The position numbers were made by a program, and so were the translations under genes. A DNA stretch of 43,346 bases. Source: Roseiflexus sp. Its GTDB lineage: Bacteria; Chloroflexota; Chloroflexia; Chloroflexales; Roseiflexaceae. Positions within the stretch are counted from its first letter, which is position 1, and every line of letters begins with the position of its first letter. Location: contig JANXAL010000132.1 in assembly GCA_025062325.1 (NCBI GenBank), positions 1-43,346 of the forward strand. The letters are read 5' to 3'. Of this stretch, positions 16,560 to 24,964 are shown piece by piece. The notes below the pieces were generated by a model, which had not been told where the DNA came from, made no database searches, and saw nothing but the letters and a program-made list of their open reading frames with translations.

Positions 16560-17982
16560 TGAGCACCCAGGTATCCTTGCTTCCGCCGCCCTGCGACGAG
16601 TTGACCACCAGTGATCCACGCCGGAGCGCCACGCGCGTCAAACCGCCCGGCACGATGACGATCTTTTCGCCGTACAGGATGTAGGGGCGCAGATCGACGT
16701 GACGCGGCTCCACCCGTCCATCGACAAAACATGGCGCGCGGGAGATCATCACTGTTGGCTGTGCAATATAGTTACGCGGATCGGCGAGAATCCGACGACG
16801 AAACTCCTCGCGCTGCTCGTCGGTGCTGTGAGGACCAATCAACATCCCATACCCGCCGGATTCACCCACTGCCTTAATGACAAGCTTGTCCAGGTTGTCG
16901 AGGATATACCGACGGTCGGTTTCATTGAACGCCAGATAGGTTTCAACATTCGGCAGGATCGGGTCCTCGCCGAGATAGTAGCGGATCATGCGCGGCACAA
17001 ACGCATAGATTGCTTTATCATCGGCGACGCCGGTGCCAATGGCATTGGCCAGCCCGACATTCCCTGCTCGATAGGCATTGAACAGACCGGCCACACCAAG
17101 CGCCGAGTCGGGTCGAAACGCTAGCGGGTCGAGAAAATCGTCGTCGATCCGCCGATAGATCACATCGACGCGCTGCAGGCCGGCGATTGTGCGCATATAG
17201 ACGTGATTGTTGTGAACGAGCAGATCGCGCCCTTCAACCAGTTGCACCCCCATCTGACGCGCCAGAAAGGTGTGCTCGAAATATGCGGCATTGTAGACGC
17301 CTGGCGTGAGAAGCACGATCGTTGGATCCGGTCGTTGGAGCGGATCGAGCGCGCGCAGCGTTTCCAGCAACGCCTGACCGTAGTGATCGGTCGGGCGTAC
17401 ATTGTAACGGTCGAACAGCATCGGGAAGGTGCGTTTCATCACCTGGCGATTCACGAGCATGTACGACACGCCGCTCGGCACGCGCAGATTGTCTTCCAGC
17501 ACTAGAAACCGACCATCAGTATCACGCACCAGATCGGTTCCAACAATCGCAATATAGACATCGCGCGGCACACGAACGCCGCGCATCTCGCGGCGATAGT
17601 GACGGCAACTGTAGACCAGCTCGCGCGGAACGACGCCATCGGCAAGGATGCGCCCTTCGTGGTACACGTCACGCAGGAACATATTGAGCGCCGTAATGCG
17701 CTGCGTCAGACCGCGCTCGATGACCGCCCATTCTTCTGCAGTGATGATGCGCGGAATCAGGTCGTACGGAAAGATTTTCTCAGCGCCGTCCTCGTGACCA
17801 TAGACCACAAACGTAATACCCTGATTCAGAAACGCTGCATCGGCGGCTCGCTGACGCCGATGCAACTCCTCAGCCGACAGGCTGGTCAACCGCTCGTACA
17901 ACGGCAGATACTGCGGGCGCGGTTGCCGGTCGGCGGTGAACATCTCGTCGTAAGCGATGTCGATATCGTAGGAGACGAACAT
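16552..17982 (-). CDS. Circularly permuted ATP-grasp ligase (DUF404/DUF407 type)
   Basis: A 476-residue cytoplasmic enzyme predicted to form an amide or peptide bond using ATP. Family landmarks: YDEMF near the N-terminus, [17 protein letters not shown]-like [10 protein letters not shown], a central [19 protein letters not shown] and VEGRDLL, and near the end [11 protein letters not shown] (phosphate loop) and [11 protein letters not shown] start at ATG 17980-17982 ([14 protein letters not shown]); upstream, the frame reads into tandem repeats. No good ribosome site precedes it; a second ATG at 17941-17943 is possible. It is the first gene of the trio, with a promoter-like sequence 170 bases upstream. 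Confidence 0.88.
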   Translation of the reverse strand: MFVSYDIDIAYDEMFTADRQPRPQYLPLYERLTSLSAEELHRRQRAADAAFLNQGITFVVYGHEDGAEKIFPYDLIPRIITAEEWAVIERGLTQRITALNMFLRDVYHEGRILADGVVPRELVYSCRHYRREMRGVRVPRDVYIAIVGTDLVRDTDGRFLVLEDNLRVPSGVSYMLVNRQVMKRTFPMLFDRYNVRPTDHYGQALLETLRALDPLQRPDPTIVLLTPGVYNAAYFEHTFLARQMGVQLVEGRDLLVHNNHVYMRTIAGLQRVDVIYRRIDDDFLDPLAFRPDSALGVAGLFNAYRAGNVGLANAIGTGVADDKAIYAFVPRMIRYYLGEDPILPNVETYLAFNETDRRYILDNLDKLVIKAVGESGGYGMLIGPHSTDEQREEFRRRILADPRNYIAQPTVMISRAPCFVDGRVEPRHVDLRPYILYGEKIVIVPGGLTRVALRRGSLVVNSSQGGGSKDTWVLND

Positions 17983-17984
17983 AA

Positions 17985-18060
17985 AACTGAGAGCCAAAAA
18001 CCAAGAACTGAGCACCGAGAACCAGGAACTGAGCGCCAGGAACCAGAACAAAAACCGCGA
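17985..18060. repeat. GAGAACC(A/G)AGAACTG degenerate tandem repeat, copy 2
   Basis: Four to five imperfect units (CCAAGAACTGAG, CCGAGAACC, AGGAACTGAG, CCAGGAACC) lie in the leader of the ATP-grasp gene. They match the array at 7281-7340 and would be transcribed. Confidence 0.5.
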
Positions 18061-18151
18061 ATCGTTTGTACGATGAGTACAAAACAAAGCCCCGGCACAG
18101 GTGCACAGGGCATCACTGCCAATAGGGACAGGCTGGACATACAATACTCAT

Positions 18152-18180
18152 ATAGTACTCCTTTGTACATCCTTCGTCAA
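18152..18180 (-). promoter_or_regulatory. Promoter of the ATP-grasp/alpha-E operon
   Basis: On the minus strand TTGACG (18180-18175), 17 bases, TACTAT (18157-18152). It would give a leader of about 160 bases that includes the repeat at 17985-18060. Confidence 0.5.
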
Positions 18181-18329
18181 GCCAGTCAGCAGACTATTCT
18201 TCCATCTTTCACAGAGCGTGCTATACTGATAGGAACAGTGCAGGGATACACATCCGCATCCCGCGTGTCGCTCTTCAGCGACGCGCCTGATCCGACACAC
18301 CTGGTTCTGAAAGGCGTAGATAGAGAGGC

Positions 18330-19349
18330 ATGGACACGACGCTTGCGCTGGCAGACGCCTATCAGCGCTTGCTGGGCGAACTGAGTCGTCGCCTAGGGGC
18401 TACCCGGGCCGAATTGCTCCTGCGCGTCGATCCACGGCTTCCGGCGCAGGTGGTTGCGCGGTACGACAATGTCAGCAACCCGGCTGGCGCAACACAGACC
18501 CTGGAGATCCCCATCAGTGAAGGCGCTCTTGAAGTCGGGCGGTTGTGCATGGCGTTCGCACCGGAAACGCCGCTTCCCGAACCCGCTGAACTGAGTATGG
18601 CGCAGGCGCTGGTGGAACTGGCAGCGCTGCTGGTCGAGGATCGTCACAAGCATACGTGGGGGCCGCAACTGCAAGCTGGGCGGCGCATGCTAGCGGTGAC
18701 AGAAGAAGAACTTCAGCGCATCATCCTGGACATTCACGACGGTCCGGTGCAGAAACTATTTGCTGTTTCATCCCACCTGGCGCTCGTTCAGGCACGCCTG
18801 GATGAGCACGGCGACACAGAGTTGCGTCGGGAAATTGAACCGCTCATCGAGCGGATGAACGGGCTGATGGAGAGTGCGCTCCAGGAAATTCGCGCTACGC
18901 TGAGCGGCTTTCGGTTGGCTGAATTCGAGATGCGACCATTGCCTTCCGTCCTCCAGGGCCTGGCTATGCAGCACGAGGCGCTAACCGGCAACCAGGTGGC
19001 GTTGCATATCGAAGGTGAACTGCCGCCAGTAGAATTGCCGGTGAAGATCGCCCTGTACCGTGTGTTGCAGGAGGCGCTCTCGAACAGTTATCGGCACGCC
19101 GGGGTGGACCGCCACGAGGTGCGCGTGCGGGCGCATGAAGGGTGGATTGAACTCATCGTGATCGATGAAGGGCGTGGGTTCGAGCCGCCGCCGCTGGAAG
19201 GACCAGGAGCGACGGAGCGGCAGGAACATATTGGGCTGCGCGGTATGCGTGAGCGGGTTCATCTGGTCGGCGGGCAGCTTCAGGTATTGAGTCGTCCGGG
19301 GCACGGGACGCGCGTCATTGTGAGAGTGCCGGCGAAGGAGGCAATATGA
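18330..19349 (+). CDS. Soluble NarL-type sensor histidine kinase
   Basis: A 339-residue kinase with a GAF-like N-terminal region (about 1-105, unknown ligand), a HisKA_3 dimerisation helix with the phospho-acceptor His136 (ILDIHDGPVQKLF) and a C-terminal HATPase domain with N box EALSNSYRHA, DEGRGFEPP and GLRGMRERVHLVGG. No membrane segment is seen, so it senses a cytoplasmic signal. The stop overlaps the start of the response regulator by 4 bases, so the two are a coupled pair. The ATG is preceded by GAGAGG at a rather short distance. A TATACT -10-like hexamer lies about 100 bases upstream. Confidence 0.9.
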   Translation: MDTTLALADAYQRLLGELSRRLGATRAELLLRVDPRLPAQVVARYDNVSNPAGATQTLEIPISEGALEVGRLCMAFAPETPLPEPAELSMAQALVELAALLVEDRHKHTWGPQLQAGRRMLAVTEEELQRIILDIHDGPVQKLFAVSSHLALVQARLDEHGDTELRREIEPLIERMNGLMESALQEIRATLSGFRLAEFEMRPLPSVLQGLAMQHEALTGNQVALHIEGELPPVELPVKIALYRVLQEALSNSYRHAGVDRHEVRVRAHEGWIELIVIDEGRGFEPPPLEGPGATERQEHIGLRGMRERVHLVGGQLQVLSRPGHGTRVIVRVPAKEAI

Positions 19350-20008
19350 CCGATAATCGTACCATTCGAGTCGTCCTCGCCGATGATCATGAACTGGTGC
19401 TTGAGGGATTGCGCGGTCTGCTGGAACGGGAAAGCGATATGACCGTCGTAGCGACGGCGACGGACGGCGAGTCGCTGCTGGCAATCATCGAGCGTGAACG
19501 ACCTGATGTGGTGGTAATGGACCTGGCCATGCCGACCCGCGATGGTCTGTCGTGCTTGCGCGAGATCCGACGGCGCGGCATGCCGGTCAAGGTTGTGATT
19601 CTCACGGCATTTGGCGACGGCGGAGCATTACAGTCGGCATGGGAGATGCAGGCGGATGGATTTGCCTTGAAGACCGACCCTCCGCGCCAGACGATTGCTA
19701 CAATCCGCAATGTGGCGCACGGGCAGATCGTGTTTCCGCGCGTGGTGCGGCAGGCAGCGGATGCGACGCAGGCACAGGGGCACAGTCTCCTGTCGCGGTT
19801 GACACAGCGTGAGCGTGATGTGCTGCGATTGCTGGCGGAAGGCATGCCGAACGCGCAGATCGCCGAACGCCTGGTAGTGCAGGAAAGCACCGTGAAGTAC
19901 CACCTGCAGAACATCTTCCAGAAACTAGGAGTGACGAACCGCACCGAGGCGGCGCAGGTCTATTACCGCGAGGGCGGGGAGCGTTCGATATTGAACGCCG
20001 AGCGTTGA
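19346..20008 (+). CDS. LuxR/NarL-family response regulator
   Basis: A 220-residue DNA-binding regulator: receiver domain (5-122) with the acidic pair DD near residues 13-14 (ADDHE), the phospho-acceptor Asp59 (VVMDLAMP) and a Lys in ALKTDPP; then a LuxR-type helix-turn-helix (about 152-210, TQRERDVLRLLAEG and STVKYHLQNIFQKLGV). It starts inside the kinase stop (ATGA overlap). Its most likely direct target is the permease gene 43 bases downstream or its own promoter (inference). Confidence 0.92.
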   Translation: MTDNRTIRVVLADDHELVLEGLRGLLERESDMTVVATATDGESLLAIIERERPDVVVMDLAMPTRDGLSCLREIRRRGMPVKVVILTAFGDGGALQSAWEMQADGFALKTDPPRQTIATIRNVAHGQIVFPRVVRQAADATQAQGHSLLSRLTQRERDVLRLLAEGMPNAQIAERLVVQESTVKYHLQNIFQKLGVTNRTEAAQVYYREGGERSILNAER

Positions 20009-20051
20009 TGCAGCGAGGGAATAGTGACGGCCAGTGCGCCGGATAAGTGGC

Positions 20052-20879
20052 ATGAACGCAATTCTTGCCATTACCTGGCTGACATTCCACGAAGCGCGGC
20101 GACGACGCATGGCGCTAGCGGCGATGGTCATCGGCGCGCTGTTCGTTGCACTGTTCGGCATTGGGGTCTGGTTGATTGCGCGCGAAATGGAACAGAGCGC
20201 ACCGCTGGCGATTCAGAGCCAGACATACAGTCTTCTGCTGATCGCCGGGTTGTACGTTGTGCACTTCCTGACAGTGATGCTGGCGATTTTCGCCTCGGTC
20301 GATACGGTTGCCGGCGAAATCTCGACGCATACCATCCAGGCGCTGGTGACACGCCCGATACGCCGCTGGCAGGTGATTCTCGGCAAATGGCTCGGCTTCG
20401 CCCTGATGCTGACCGTTTACCTGGGGCTGTTGAGCCTTGGCGTTGTTGCCGCTATGTGGCTGCTCACCGGCTACTGGCCCCCCAATCTTGCAGTTGGGCT
20501 GCCGTTGCTAGCGCTTGAAGCGTTGACCCTCCTTTCGCTCTCGCTCCTCGGAGGAACCCGCCTCTCGGCGCTGACAAACGGAGTGACGCTCTTCATGCTC
20601 TATGGGCTGGCCTTCATCGGCTCGTGGGTCGAGCAGATCGGCGCATTGCTGCAATCGAGCGACGCAGTGCGAATCGGTATCATTACGAGCCTGCTTCTGC
20701 CAGTCGAGGCGCTCTGGCGACGCGTCGCCTATCTGATGCAGTCGCCGCCTGCCAATAATCTCCCCGGTCCGTTCTCAACGTCCTCCGTGCCTAGCGAAGC
20801 CATGGTCGTCTACGCCGTGGCATACGCAGTCATCGCCCTGCTGCTGGCGATGCGCTCGTTTGGGCAGCGGGATTTGTAA
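20052..20879 (+). CDS. ABC-2 type transporter permease
   Basis: A 275-residue inner-membrane protein with about six hydrophobic helices and the ABC-2 landmarks GEISTHTIQALVTRPIRRWQ in a cytoplasmic loop. No ATPase gene is nearby, so the partner must be elsewhere or the protein works with a shared ATPase. I start at ATG 20052 (MNAILAITWL); the frame extends to a GTG at 20034. It follows the response regulator on the same strand, which suggests that the two-component system controls it. The substrate is unknown. Confidence 0.8.
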   Translation: MNAILAITWLTFHEARRRRMALAAMVIGALFVALFGIGVWLIAREMEQSAPLAIQSQTYSLLLIAGLYVVHFLTVMLAIFASVDTVAGEISTHTIQALVTRPIRRWQVILGKWLGFALMLTVYLGLLSLGVVAAMWLLTGYWPPNLAVGLPLLALEALTLLSLSLLGGTRLSALTNGVTLFMLYGLAFIGSWVEQIGALLQSSDAVRIGIITSLLLPVEALWRRVAYLMQSPPANNLPGPFSTSSVPSEAMVVYAVAYAVIALLLAMRSFGQRDL

Positions 20880-21109
20880 GTCATGCAGTCACCACCTGGT
20901 ATACCACGCTCGTCGTATCAGATGGCGTGATCCCTACCTACTCCCAACCACGGACCCATAGTCACCAGGTGCATTCCCCTCTTCGCGTAAGCGACGGATG
21001 TCTGTCGCGTCCTGACGCCTTTTCTGCCCTCATCCTCGCCCATCTCCTCGCCTCTCAGAGGTAGAGGTTTCGGGTGCAGGGGACGTTTTTGGCATCCTGA
21101 CGCCTGTGT
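20880..21109. other. Gap before tandem repeats, no gene seen
   Basis: About 230 bases of mixed low-complexity sequence containing the motif GCGTCCTGACGCCTTTT, a fragment of the repeat array that follows. No ribosome site or reading frame is convincing. Confidence 0.5.
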
Positions 21110-21478
21110 TTCCCTCATCCCCCCTGCCCCCTTCTCCCACCAGGGGAGAAGGGGGCGTTAGGGCGGCCCGATGCCCTTTTCCCCCTCATCCCCCCTGCCC
21201 CCTTCTCCCACCAGGGGAGAAGGGGGGTGGGGCGGCCTGACGCCCTTTTCCCCCTCATCCCCCTGCCCCCTTCTCCCACCAGGGGAGAAGGGGGCGTTAG
21301 GGCGGCCTGACGCCCTTTTCCCCCTCATCCCCCTGCCCCCTTCTCCCACCAGGGGAGAAGGGGGAGTCAGGGCGTCCTGATGCCCGAAGCAGACAGTCAG
21401 CACGAGGGGATTGCCAGAAAAATCTACACTTGTGAGCTTCTCCCACCAGGGGAGAAGGGGGGTGGGGCGGCCCGATGC
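21110..21478. repeat. Tandem array of hairpin-forming repeats (period about 70 bases)
   Basis: Four near-identical units with hairpin cores starting at about 21127, 21198, 21266 and 21336, and a fifth partial core at about 21438. Each core is CCCCCTTCTCCC, ACCA loop, GGGGAGAAGGGGG. The linkers share TCATCCCCC and GGGCGGCCTGACGCCC. The same unit recurs at about 25690-25755 and 29610-29800. Reading frames across it are artefacts. Confidence 0.85.
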
Positions 21479-21603
21479 CTGAAACGGGCGATGTAAGGCG
21501 CGAGATTTCCAACCTACGCTTGCAAGCAGGTGCACCCTCCCGCTGCATTCGGCGGATGTGGCCGTGAGCGCCGTCGAACCGCTCCGGCAAAGCGACTTCA
21601 ACG

Positions 21604-21831
21604 CTAGCGCCGGACGCACTCCTTCAACTGCCAATAAAGGCGCTCCAGTTCTGGCGCTCGTGGATGCCGGGGATGACGTGCGGCGAGCGCTGCCGAACCG
21701 CGGTCACATCTGTCCGCGTAGCCGCAGATCGGGCGCGTCTTACACGATGCGCACACCCGCTGCCGGGGGCAGGAATGGCCGAAAAAGGTGCATCTGTATT
21801 TGTCTTCACCGGAAGCGCGTATAATACGCAT
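21604..21831 (-). CDS. Possible small Cys-rich protein
   Basis: A 75-residue frame on the minus strand with C-x6-C, C-x5-C-x2-C-x5-C-x5-C spacing (Cys14, 21, 27, 30, 36, 42) that would suit a zinc site, and a helical C-terminus ending ELERLYWQLKECVRR. Codon choice looks like that of real genes (GC-rich third positions). Against it: no Shine-Dalgarno sequence precedes the ATG at 21829-21831, and the start overlaps the -10 region of the ribokinase promoter. A gene, a remnant of a longer gene, or chance are all possible. Confidence 0.35.
   Translation of the reverse strand: MRIIRASGEDKYRCTFFGHSCPRQRVCASCKTRPICGYADRCDRGSAALAARHPRHPRAPELERLYWQLKECVRR
21816..21828 (+). promoter_or_regulatory. Palindromic -10 region upstream of ribokinase
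   Basis: GCGTAT and ATACGC are perfect inverted arms around one central base, and TATAAT (21820-21825) lies inside the palindrome. A repressor dimer there would occlude the promoter. The -35 match (TTGTCT, 14-base spacer) is poor. Confidence 0.45.
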
Positions 21832-21871
21832 CCGAATCTGCTAGATACGCGGAGACGCTCCCTGTCAAGTT

Positions 21872-22786
21872 ATGACCATCGTCGTTTTTGGCAGCATCAA
21901 TATGGACCTGGTAGTGCGCACGCCACGCCTGCCAGCGCCTGGCGAGACTCTCACCGGTCATACATTCTTTACAGCGCCAGGAGGCAAAGGCGCTAACCAG
22001 GCGGTCGCCTGCGCGCGGCTCGGCGCGCCAACCAGGATGGTCGGTCGTATCGGCGATGATCTGTTCGGCGAACAGTTGCGCATCAGCCTCCGCTCCGCTG
22101 GCGTGTCCGATGATGAGGTTCTGTCAACCCCGGGCCCATCAGGTGTGGCGCTGATCGCCGTTGATGACACCGCAGAGAACACGATCGTGATCGTTCCAGG
22201 TGCAAATGGCGCGGTCAGCAGCGCAGATATTCCACGACTGGAGCGGGCGCTTGACGCTGCACGCACGCTCTTGCTGCAACTCGAAGTGCCAATCGCGACA
22301 GTCGTGGCGGCAGCGCGTGCAGCGCGCGCGCGAGGCATAACGGTCATTCTCGACCCGGCGCCGGCGCTGCCGCTGCCTGAGGAACTGTATACGCTGGCAG
22401 ACATCTTGACGCCGAACGAAAGCGAGGCGGCGACCTTGACCGGCATACCCGTCCGTAATGAGCAAAGTGCGGCAGCGGCAGCGCGCGCATTGCGCGCACG
22501 CGGCGCTCGAACAGTCATCGTCAAACTCGGCGCACGCGGCGCACTCGCAGTTGACTCCAACGGTGAACGCCTCTGGCCCGCTTTCCCTGTCACACCGGTC
22601 GATACGGTCGCTGCAGGTGATGCCTTCAACGGCGGACTGGCAGTGGCACTAAGCGAGGGACGTTCCTTTGAGGAGGCGATCCAGTGGGGACTGGCTGCTG
22701 GCGCCCTGTCTGTCACCAAACCCGGCGCGCAGCCTTCAATGCCGGATCGGGCGGAACTGCTGGCGTTGCTGAGAGTTGGGAGTTAG
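21872..22786 (+). CDS. rbsK: Ribokinase (PfkB family)
   Basis: A 304-residue sugar kinase that phosphorylates D-ribose at O5. The N-terminal PfkB signature is visible as GGKGANQAVACARLG (about residues 32-46) and the C-terminal signature as DTVAAGDAFNGGLA (Asp at the catalytic base position). The start MTIVVFGSINMDLV is standard for the family. No ribose transporter or repressor lies nearby, so other nucleoside-derived sugars are possible substrates. Its promoter region carries a palindromic -10 element. Confidence 0.9.
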   Translation: MTIVVFGSINMDLVVRTPRLPAPGETLTGHTFFTAPGGKGANQAVACARLGAPTRMVGRIGDDLFGEQLRISLRSAGVSDDEVLSTPGPSGVALIAVDDTAENTIVIVPGANGAVSSADIPRLERALDAARTLLLQLEVPIATVVAAARAARARGITVILDPAPALPLPEELYTLADILTPNESEAATLTGIPVRNEQSAAAAARALRARGARTVIVKLGARGALAVDSNGERLWPAFPVTPVDTVAAGDAFNGGLAVALSEGRSFEEAIQWGLAAGALSVTKPGAQPSMPDRAELLALLRVGS

Positions 22787-22808
22787 GGATGCAGAGATAG
22801 CGTATTTC

Positions 22809-22837
22809 TTGACAGGGATATCGTCCGGTCTGATAAT
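22809..22837 (+). promoter_or_regulatory. Promoter of the LOG-family gene
   Basis: TTGACA (22809-22814), 17 bases, GATAAT (22832-22837), about 65 bases upstream of the ATG at 22910. Confidence 0.65.
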
Positions 22838-22909
22838 TCTGAAGAGTCATGTCATGCTGCCCTAATCTCCTTCGGAAAGGAACCAATACATCATTTAGGA
22901 GACACAACG

Positions 22910-23461
22910 ATGCACATATGCGTCTACTGCGCCTCAAGCGATCATGTACCGGCACTCTATCTGGAAGCGGCCCATACCTTCGGTGAAGGAATAGCGCGGC
23001 GCGGCTGGACGCTAGTCTATGGCGGAGGCAGCATCGGGCTAATGGGCGCCGTTGCGCGCGCAGTTCACAGCGCGGGCGGTCGGGTGATTGGCGTTATCCC
23101 GCAGACTCTGCTCGAACGCGAAGTCGGGTACCAGGAAGCGGACGAACTGATCGTTACCGAAACGCTACGTGAACGCAAGCAGATCATGGATGATCGCGCC
23201 AATGCCTTTGTCGCCTTGCCAGGCGGCTTTGGCACGCTCGAAGAATTGCTGGAAATCATGACGCTTCGCATGCTCGGCTATCACAACAAGCCGATAGTGA
23301 TTGTCAACGTTGGCGGTTATTTCGATCCGCTCTTGACACAATTCGAGTATATCTTCACCCAAAACTTCGCCCCTGAGCGCTACCGTCGGCTGTACGCCGT
23401 GAAAGCCGACCCCGAGGCGGCGTTGACTTATCTGGAGCGCATCACATCAGGGGCACGGTGA
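22910..23461 (+). CDS. LOG family nucleotide phosphoribohydrolase (TIGR00730)
   Basis: A 183-residue cytoplasmic protein with the Rossmann-like fold of the LOG family. Landmarks are VYCASS at the N-terminus, LVYGGGSIGLMGAVA, and the nucleotide-binding motif ALPGGFGTLEE with a preceding MDDRANAF. Members release the base from cytokinin ribotides or AMP-like nucleotides, so a nucleotide salvage or signalling role is likely. The ATG has AGGAG 8 bases upstream and an own promoter. Confidence 0.9.
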   Translation: MHICVYCASSDHVPALYLEAAHTFGEGIARRGWTLVYGGGSIGLMGAVARAVHSAGGRVIGVIPQTLLEREVGYQEADELIVTETLRERKQIMDDRANAFVALPGGFGTLEELLEIMTLRMLGYHNKPIVIVNVGGYFDPLLTQFEYIFTQNFAPERYRRLYAVKADPEAALTYLERITSGAR

Positions 23462-23544
23462 CATAGAGCAGAAGAGCATGTCCATTGGACAGCGAGCGCG
23501 GTGTGCATACGCCGCAACGTTTACTCGCCCAGACTACTGCGTGC

Positions 23545-23667
23545 ATGCTGCCGATCCCTCCTGGCGCCTCCGAGGATGAATGGCACAAGATTAAGCCACA
23601 GGCGCACTATGCGCTCGCCTTGTATGACAACTTTTGCGCCTTCACACGCCTGCATCAACTTACTTGA
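23545..23667 (+). pseudogene. Possible transposase C-terminal remnant
   Basis: A 40-residue stretch ending at a TGA reads like the C-terminal end of a DDE transposase: helical HYALALYDNFC followed by F-x-R-L-H, where many such proteins have YNF-x-R-x-H. No catalytic residues or inverted repeats are near, so if real it is only a scrap. The rest of the gap 23462-23701 holds no gene. Confidence 0.3.
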
Positions 23668-23701
23668 ATTCTGAGAACCCCCGTGAACGCTTGCTTGCAG
23701 A

Positions 23702-24058
23702 TTACTCGTCATCCGAAGGCGGGACTGCTGTGCGCCGATCAAGCAACAATCGAGGCGGACGGTCAGTCAGGCATCTTCCGGTACAATGACGAGGCCGATT
23801 GTCTGTTGAACGTTCACGCTGCGCTATGCGCCGACCGCGCTCAACCATCAAGCGCCAGGCATCTTCCTCAGAGATCGGGGCTGCCAACTCCTCATCACTG
23901 TAACGATGCGCCTGGTGTTCGTTCAATGCGGCAAGACGCTTCTCTAAACGTTCTTCTTCCGGTGAAACTGTCGTCAGGACAGCCCAATAGCGCCACACCA
24001 GATGTGCCGCGAGCAGCAGAAACGCTGCAAAGAGCACAAACAAGAACAATCCATCCAT
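23702..24058 (-). CDS. Single-pass membrane protein with cytoplasmic tail
   Basis: A 118-residue protein with one hydrophobic helix near the N-terminus (LFLFVLFAAFLLLAAHLVW) followed by a charged helical segment with EEERLEKRLAALNE and a basic, probably disordered end. I do not recognise the family. A GTG 12 bases upstream could also start it; I chose the ATG at 24056-24058. It begins 20 bases after the STAS gene in the same direction and probably belongs to that operon. Confidence 0.5.
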   Translation of the reverse strand: MDGLFLFVLFAAFLLLAAHLVWRYWAVLTTVSPEEERLEKRLAALNEHQAHRYSDEELAAPISEEDAWRLMVERGRRIAQRERSTDNRPRHCTGRCLTDRPPRLLLDRRTAVPPSDDE

Positions 24059-24078
24059 AAATCCATGCACGCAACGGG

Positions 24079-24441
24079 TCAGGCCATCGCGGAGTTCAGG
24101 CCACGAATCGCCTCATCCTCATCTTGATAAATGTCGATATATTGGGCCAGGCCGACCATACGAAAGATCTTCTGGAAGTGTTGCGACAAACCACTGACGG
24201 CTAGACGCTGATTTTTCCGGTTGACTTCGGTAACGATTCCGATCAGGATAGCGATGCCAGCGCTGTTGATATAGTCGTTCTGGCGAAAATTCAGCAGAAT
24301 GCTTCGTGCGCCTCTGCGTGAAACTTCATTATAGGCGCTGGTAATCTTTTCTTCAGCAAACGTCGTCACATCGCCGATCAGATCGATAATCGCCACTCCT
24401 TCACGCTCTCGAATATGCACACTCAAATCATCGTCAAGCAT
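24079..24441 (-). CDS. STAS-domain anti-sigma factor antagonist
   Basis: A 120-residue SpoIIAA/RsbV-type protein. The phosphorylatable serine lies in NDYINSAGIAILIG; VAIIDLIGDV and LAVSGLSQHFQKIFRMVGL are typical strands and helices. When dephosphorylated, such proteins bind the kinase-type anti-sigma factor and release a sigma factor. The ATG at 24439-24441 has GAGGAG 9 bases upstream and is preferred over two earlier ATGs. Two RsbW-like kinases lie immediately upstream; no sigma factor gene is in the window. Confidence 0.85.
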   Translation of the reverse strand: MLDDDLSVHIREREGVAIIDLIGDVTTFAEEKITSAYNEVSRRGARSILLNFRQNDYINSAGIAILIGIVTEVNRKNQRLAVSGLSQHFQKIFRMVGLAQYIDIYQDEDEAIRGLNSAMA

Positions 24442-24517
24442 ACCGGCACTCCTCATCACAGCCCTGCAACGCCGCTGGTCCCCAGGATCGCCTCTACCAG
24501 GCGCTCAATCGCGCCTC

Positions 24518-24961
24518 TCAAGCCATCGCACGCGTGCGCATCGACATATACCACACATTGCCACCGTCGGGCGACGACTCGAAACCGCACGTATCGACCA
24601 GTTGCGCGATCAGAAACAACCCCATACCGCGCAGCGGCGCCTCGCCCTGCACTTTGCATTCGATACAGGGCGCGACGTGGCCAGCGTACCGTTTCAATCC
24701 CTGATCGATCACTCTCACCATCAGGACATCGTTCTCCCAGACACAATTCACATCAATGCGCATCCCCGGCATGTGGGCATTCCCGTGTTCGATCGCGTTA
24801 AGACAAGCTTCGCTGACGGCAGTCTTCAAATCCTCAACGCGCTCGCTGGCGATGCCGATACGCCGCGCAAATGAGGCCACAGCCTCACGAACCACGCACT
24901 CATAGCCGAATTCGCTGGGGATTGACAGCTTGATGGAAAGGGGAGAAGAAAGGTCGTGCAT
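24518..24961 (-). CDS. RsbW-like serine kinase / anti-sigma regulator (second)
   Basis: A 147-residue GHKL-type ATPase with the N box SEACLNAIEHGNAH, a VIDQGLKRY G1 box and a GMGLFLIAQLVD G2 box. Such proteins phosphorylate STAS antagonists and hold sigma factors, or act in other partner switches. It starts 3 bases after the stop of the other kinase and shares its overall plan (GYECVVREAVASFARRIGI against GYEKVAMDAAASVARRMGF), so the pair arose by duplication. It contains a Cys pair (APCIEC) in the ATP-lid region, unlike its twin. Confidence 0.85.
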   Translation of the reverse strand: MHDLSSPLSIKLSIPSEFGYECVVREAVASFARRIGIASERVEDLKTAVSEACLNAIEHGNAHMPGMRIDVNCVWENDVLMVRVIDQGLKRYAGHVAPCIECKVQGEAPLRGMGLFLIAQLVDTCGFESSPDGGNVWYMSMRTRAMA

Positions 24962-24964
24962 ACA

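Noticed and set aside
21110-21478. Regular repeats with similar spacing, at first sight like a CRISPR array
   Set aside because: The repeat unit is a long self-complementary hairpin, and the sequences between units are conserved rather than unique spacers. The same unit is found singly elsewhere and no cas gene is present.
21158-21634. 158-residue minus-strand reading frame
   Set aside because: It runs across the hairpin repeats and its protein is a translation of the repeat unit (GGRRGQGDEGEKG). No ribosome site.
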